NCBI GenBank assembly: GCA_036377055.1
Contig: DASUZD010000258.1
Coordinates: forward strand, 1 to 6,245
DNA length: 6,245 nt
Direction: 5' to 3'
Source: DASUZD01 sp036377055
GTDB lineage: Bacteria; Actinomycetota; Thermoleophilia; Gaiellales; Gaiellaceae
In this document: positions 5,199-6,245 of the stretch, piece by piece
Layout of the letters: each line of letters begins with the position of its first letter
How positions within the stretch are numbered: the stretch's first letter is position 1
The notes under the pieces: model-generated
The model's database searches: none
Told to the model about the DNA's origin: nothing
The model's input: only the letters and a program-made list of their open reading frames with translations
Program-made: the position numbers and the translations under genes

Positions 5199-6128
5199 AT
5201 GGAACCTGATCGTTGGCTCGGCATCGAACTGAGGCATCTGCTCGCCCTGGAGGCGGTCGCCCGCGAAGGGTCCTTCGGCCGTGCCGCGACCAGCCTCGGC
5301 TACACGCAGTCCGCCGTCAGCCAGCAGATCGCGATGCTCGAGCGGATCGTCGGCGAGCGCCTCGTCGAGCGCCCCGGCGGCCCCAAGCGCGTGTCGCTGA
5401 CCGAGGCCGGGGAGCTGCTCCTCCGGCACGCCCAGGCGATCGTCGCGCGGCTCGCGGCCGCGCAGGCCGACCTTTCCGCCCTCTCCGAGGGGAGCGCCGG
5501 CGTCCTCCGCGTCGGGACCTACCAGTCGATCGGCGCCCGCGTCCTGCCCGAGGTGATGCGCCGGTACCGCGCGTCGTGGCCGCTCGTCGAGGTCCAGCTG
5601 ACTGAGCTCCCGGACGACGGCGAGCTGCTCGAGCTCGTCGAGCGCGGCGAGCTCGACTTGACCTTCGCGGACCTTCCGCTCACCGAGGGTCCCTTCGAGA
5701 GCACGGAGCTCCTGCGCGACCCGTACGTCCTGCTGCTCCCGCCCGACTCGCCGCTCGCGAGCCGTACCGCCGCGCCGACGACGCGCGAGATCGCCGAGCT
5801 CGACCTGATCGGCTACCGCTCGTGCCGGAGCCTCGACAAGATCGCGAGCGCCTTCCGCGAGCCGCTCCACTTCGTGTTCCGCTCAGACCACAACGGAACC
5901 GTGCAAGGCCTCGTTGCGGCCGGCGTCGGCGCGGCCCTGCTCCCGCGCCTCGCGATCGAGCCGCACGAGGGGACGGTCGTCGAGCGCGACCTGACGGGCC
6001 GCGTCCCGCCGCGGCTGATCGCGCTCGCGTGGCACCGCGACCGCTACCGCTCGCCGGCCGCCCGCGCGTTCGTCGAGACCGCGCGTGAGGTCTGCGCGGA
6101 GCTTCAGGAAGAGACGCTCGCCGCGTAG
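5199..6128 (+). CDS. LysR-family transcriptional regulator
   Basis: The 309-residue protein has the standard LysR layout. An N-terminal winged helix-turn-helix (about 10-70) includes LRHLLALEAVAREGSFGRAA, then TQSAVSQQIAMLE and the wing motif LTEAGELLL. A linker helix is followed by a periplasmic-binding-like effector domain (about 100-300) starting GVLRVGTYQS. Length is typical. Such proteins are tetrameric DNA-binding regulators that respond to a small ligand, usually repressing themselves and activating a divergent gene. Here that gene would be the micro-ORF/exporter unit. The ligand is not predictable. ATG at 5199-5201 was chosen because a TTG four codons earlier (5187-5189) overlaps the -10 box. 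A hairpin follows the stop. It is the only plus-strand gene. Confidence 0.95.
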   Translation: MEPDRWLGIELRHLLALEAVAREGSFGRAATSLGYTQSAVSQQIAMLERIVGERLVERPGGPKRVSLTEAGELLLRHAQAIVARLAAAQADLSALSEGSAGVLRVGTYQSIGARVLPEVMRRYRASWPLVEVQLTELPDDGELLELVERGELDLTFADLPLTEGPFESTELLRDPYVLLLPPDSPLASRTAAPTTREIAELDLIGYRSCRSLDKIASAFREPLHFVFRSDHNGTVQGLVAAGVGAALLPRLAIEPHEGTVVERDLTGRVPPRLIALAWHRDRYRSPAARAFVETAREVCAELQEETLAA

Positions 6129-6139
6129 CTCGCCAGCCG

Positions 6140-6166
6140 GGGCCGCGAGAGCCGTGTCCGCGGCCC
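6140..6166 (+). terminator. GC-rich hairpin after the LysR gene, probable terminator
   Basis: GGGCCGCG (6140-6147) and CGCGGCCC (6159-6166) form a perfect 8-bp stem with an 11-nt loop, beginning 12 nt after the lysR stop. No U-tract follows, as is common for hairpins behind genes in high-GC actinobacteria, so it may act alone or with Rho. Confidence 0.45.
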
Positions 6167-6178
6167 GAGCGCCAACAC

Positions 6179-6193
6179 CGGGGTCTGACCCCG
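6179..6193. repeat. Short REP-like palindrome CGGGGTC-T-GACCCCG
   Basis: This is a perfect 7-bp inverted repeat around a single T, in the non-coding tail beyond the lysR hairpin. As RNA it would fold as CGGGG/CCCCG with a 5-nt loop. Palindromes of the GGGGTC(A/T)GACCCC type are, as I recall, scattered in many copies through some GC-rich genomes, but only one copy is visible here. The remaining bases to 6245 show no gene. Confidence 0.45.
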
Positions 6194-6245
6194 AATCCGC
6201 GCCGACAACGCGCAGATGGACCCACAGCCGCGCGCGCTGAGCCCC

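Overview
The window is very GC-rich, densely coded and gene-tight. Gene order and start-codon use (ATG, GTG and TTG, few strong Shine-Dalgarno sites, probable near-leaderless starts) suggest a high-GC actinobacterium, perhaps a deep-branching one such as Thermoleophilia/Gaiellales. The phylum-level guess is inference; no rRNA or other marker in the window settles it.

Most genes lie on the minus strand and read right to left. From 5138 down to 3579: a 36-codon membrane micro-ORF, an EamA/YedA-type 10-TM exporter, and the DUF177/YceD protein. From 3482 to 2610 there is a secreted, cysteine-rich protein of unknown function. From 2550 to 1 runs a conserved housekeeping cluster: rpmF (L32), plsX, acpP, rnc, a 49-codon membrane micro-ORF, and the first 43 codons of smc, cut by the window edge. 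This cluster ties ribosome assembly (YceD, L32), the start of phospholipid and fatty-acid synthesis (PlsX, ACP), RNA processing (RNase III) and chromosome organisation (SMC). It lacks the fabH/fabD/fabG genes often found between plsX and acpP.

The only plus-strand gene is a LysR-type regulator (5199-6128), divergent from the micro-ORF/exporter unit. The 60-bp space between them is an AT-rich island holding a perfect TATAAT box, an overlapping minus-strand TATAAC and an inverted repeat. This is the usual layout of a LysR regulator controlling itself and a neighbouring transporter. The right end (6129-6245) holds a hairpin and a short REP-like palindrome but no gene.

Points deserving a second look: RNase III has no ATG, GTG or TTG start able to include its catalytic signature, and has Ala at a usual metal-binding Asp; two very short membrane-protein ORFs in operon positions; a secreted orphan gene between yceD and rpmF, which are normally adjacent; and -10 boxes 11-12 nt from the start codons of rpmF and lysR. 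No CRISPR array, rRNA, tRNA, insertion sequence or obvious defence system was seen.
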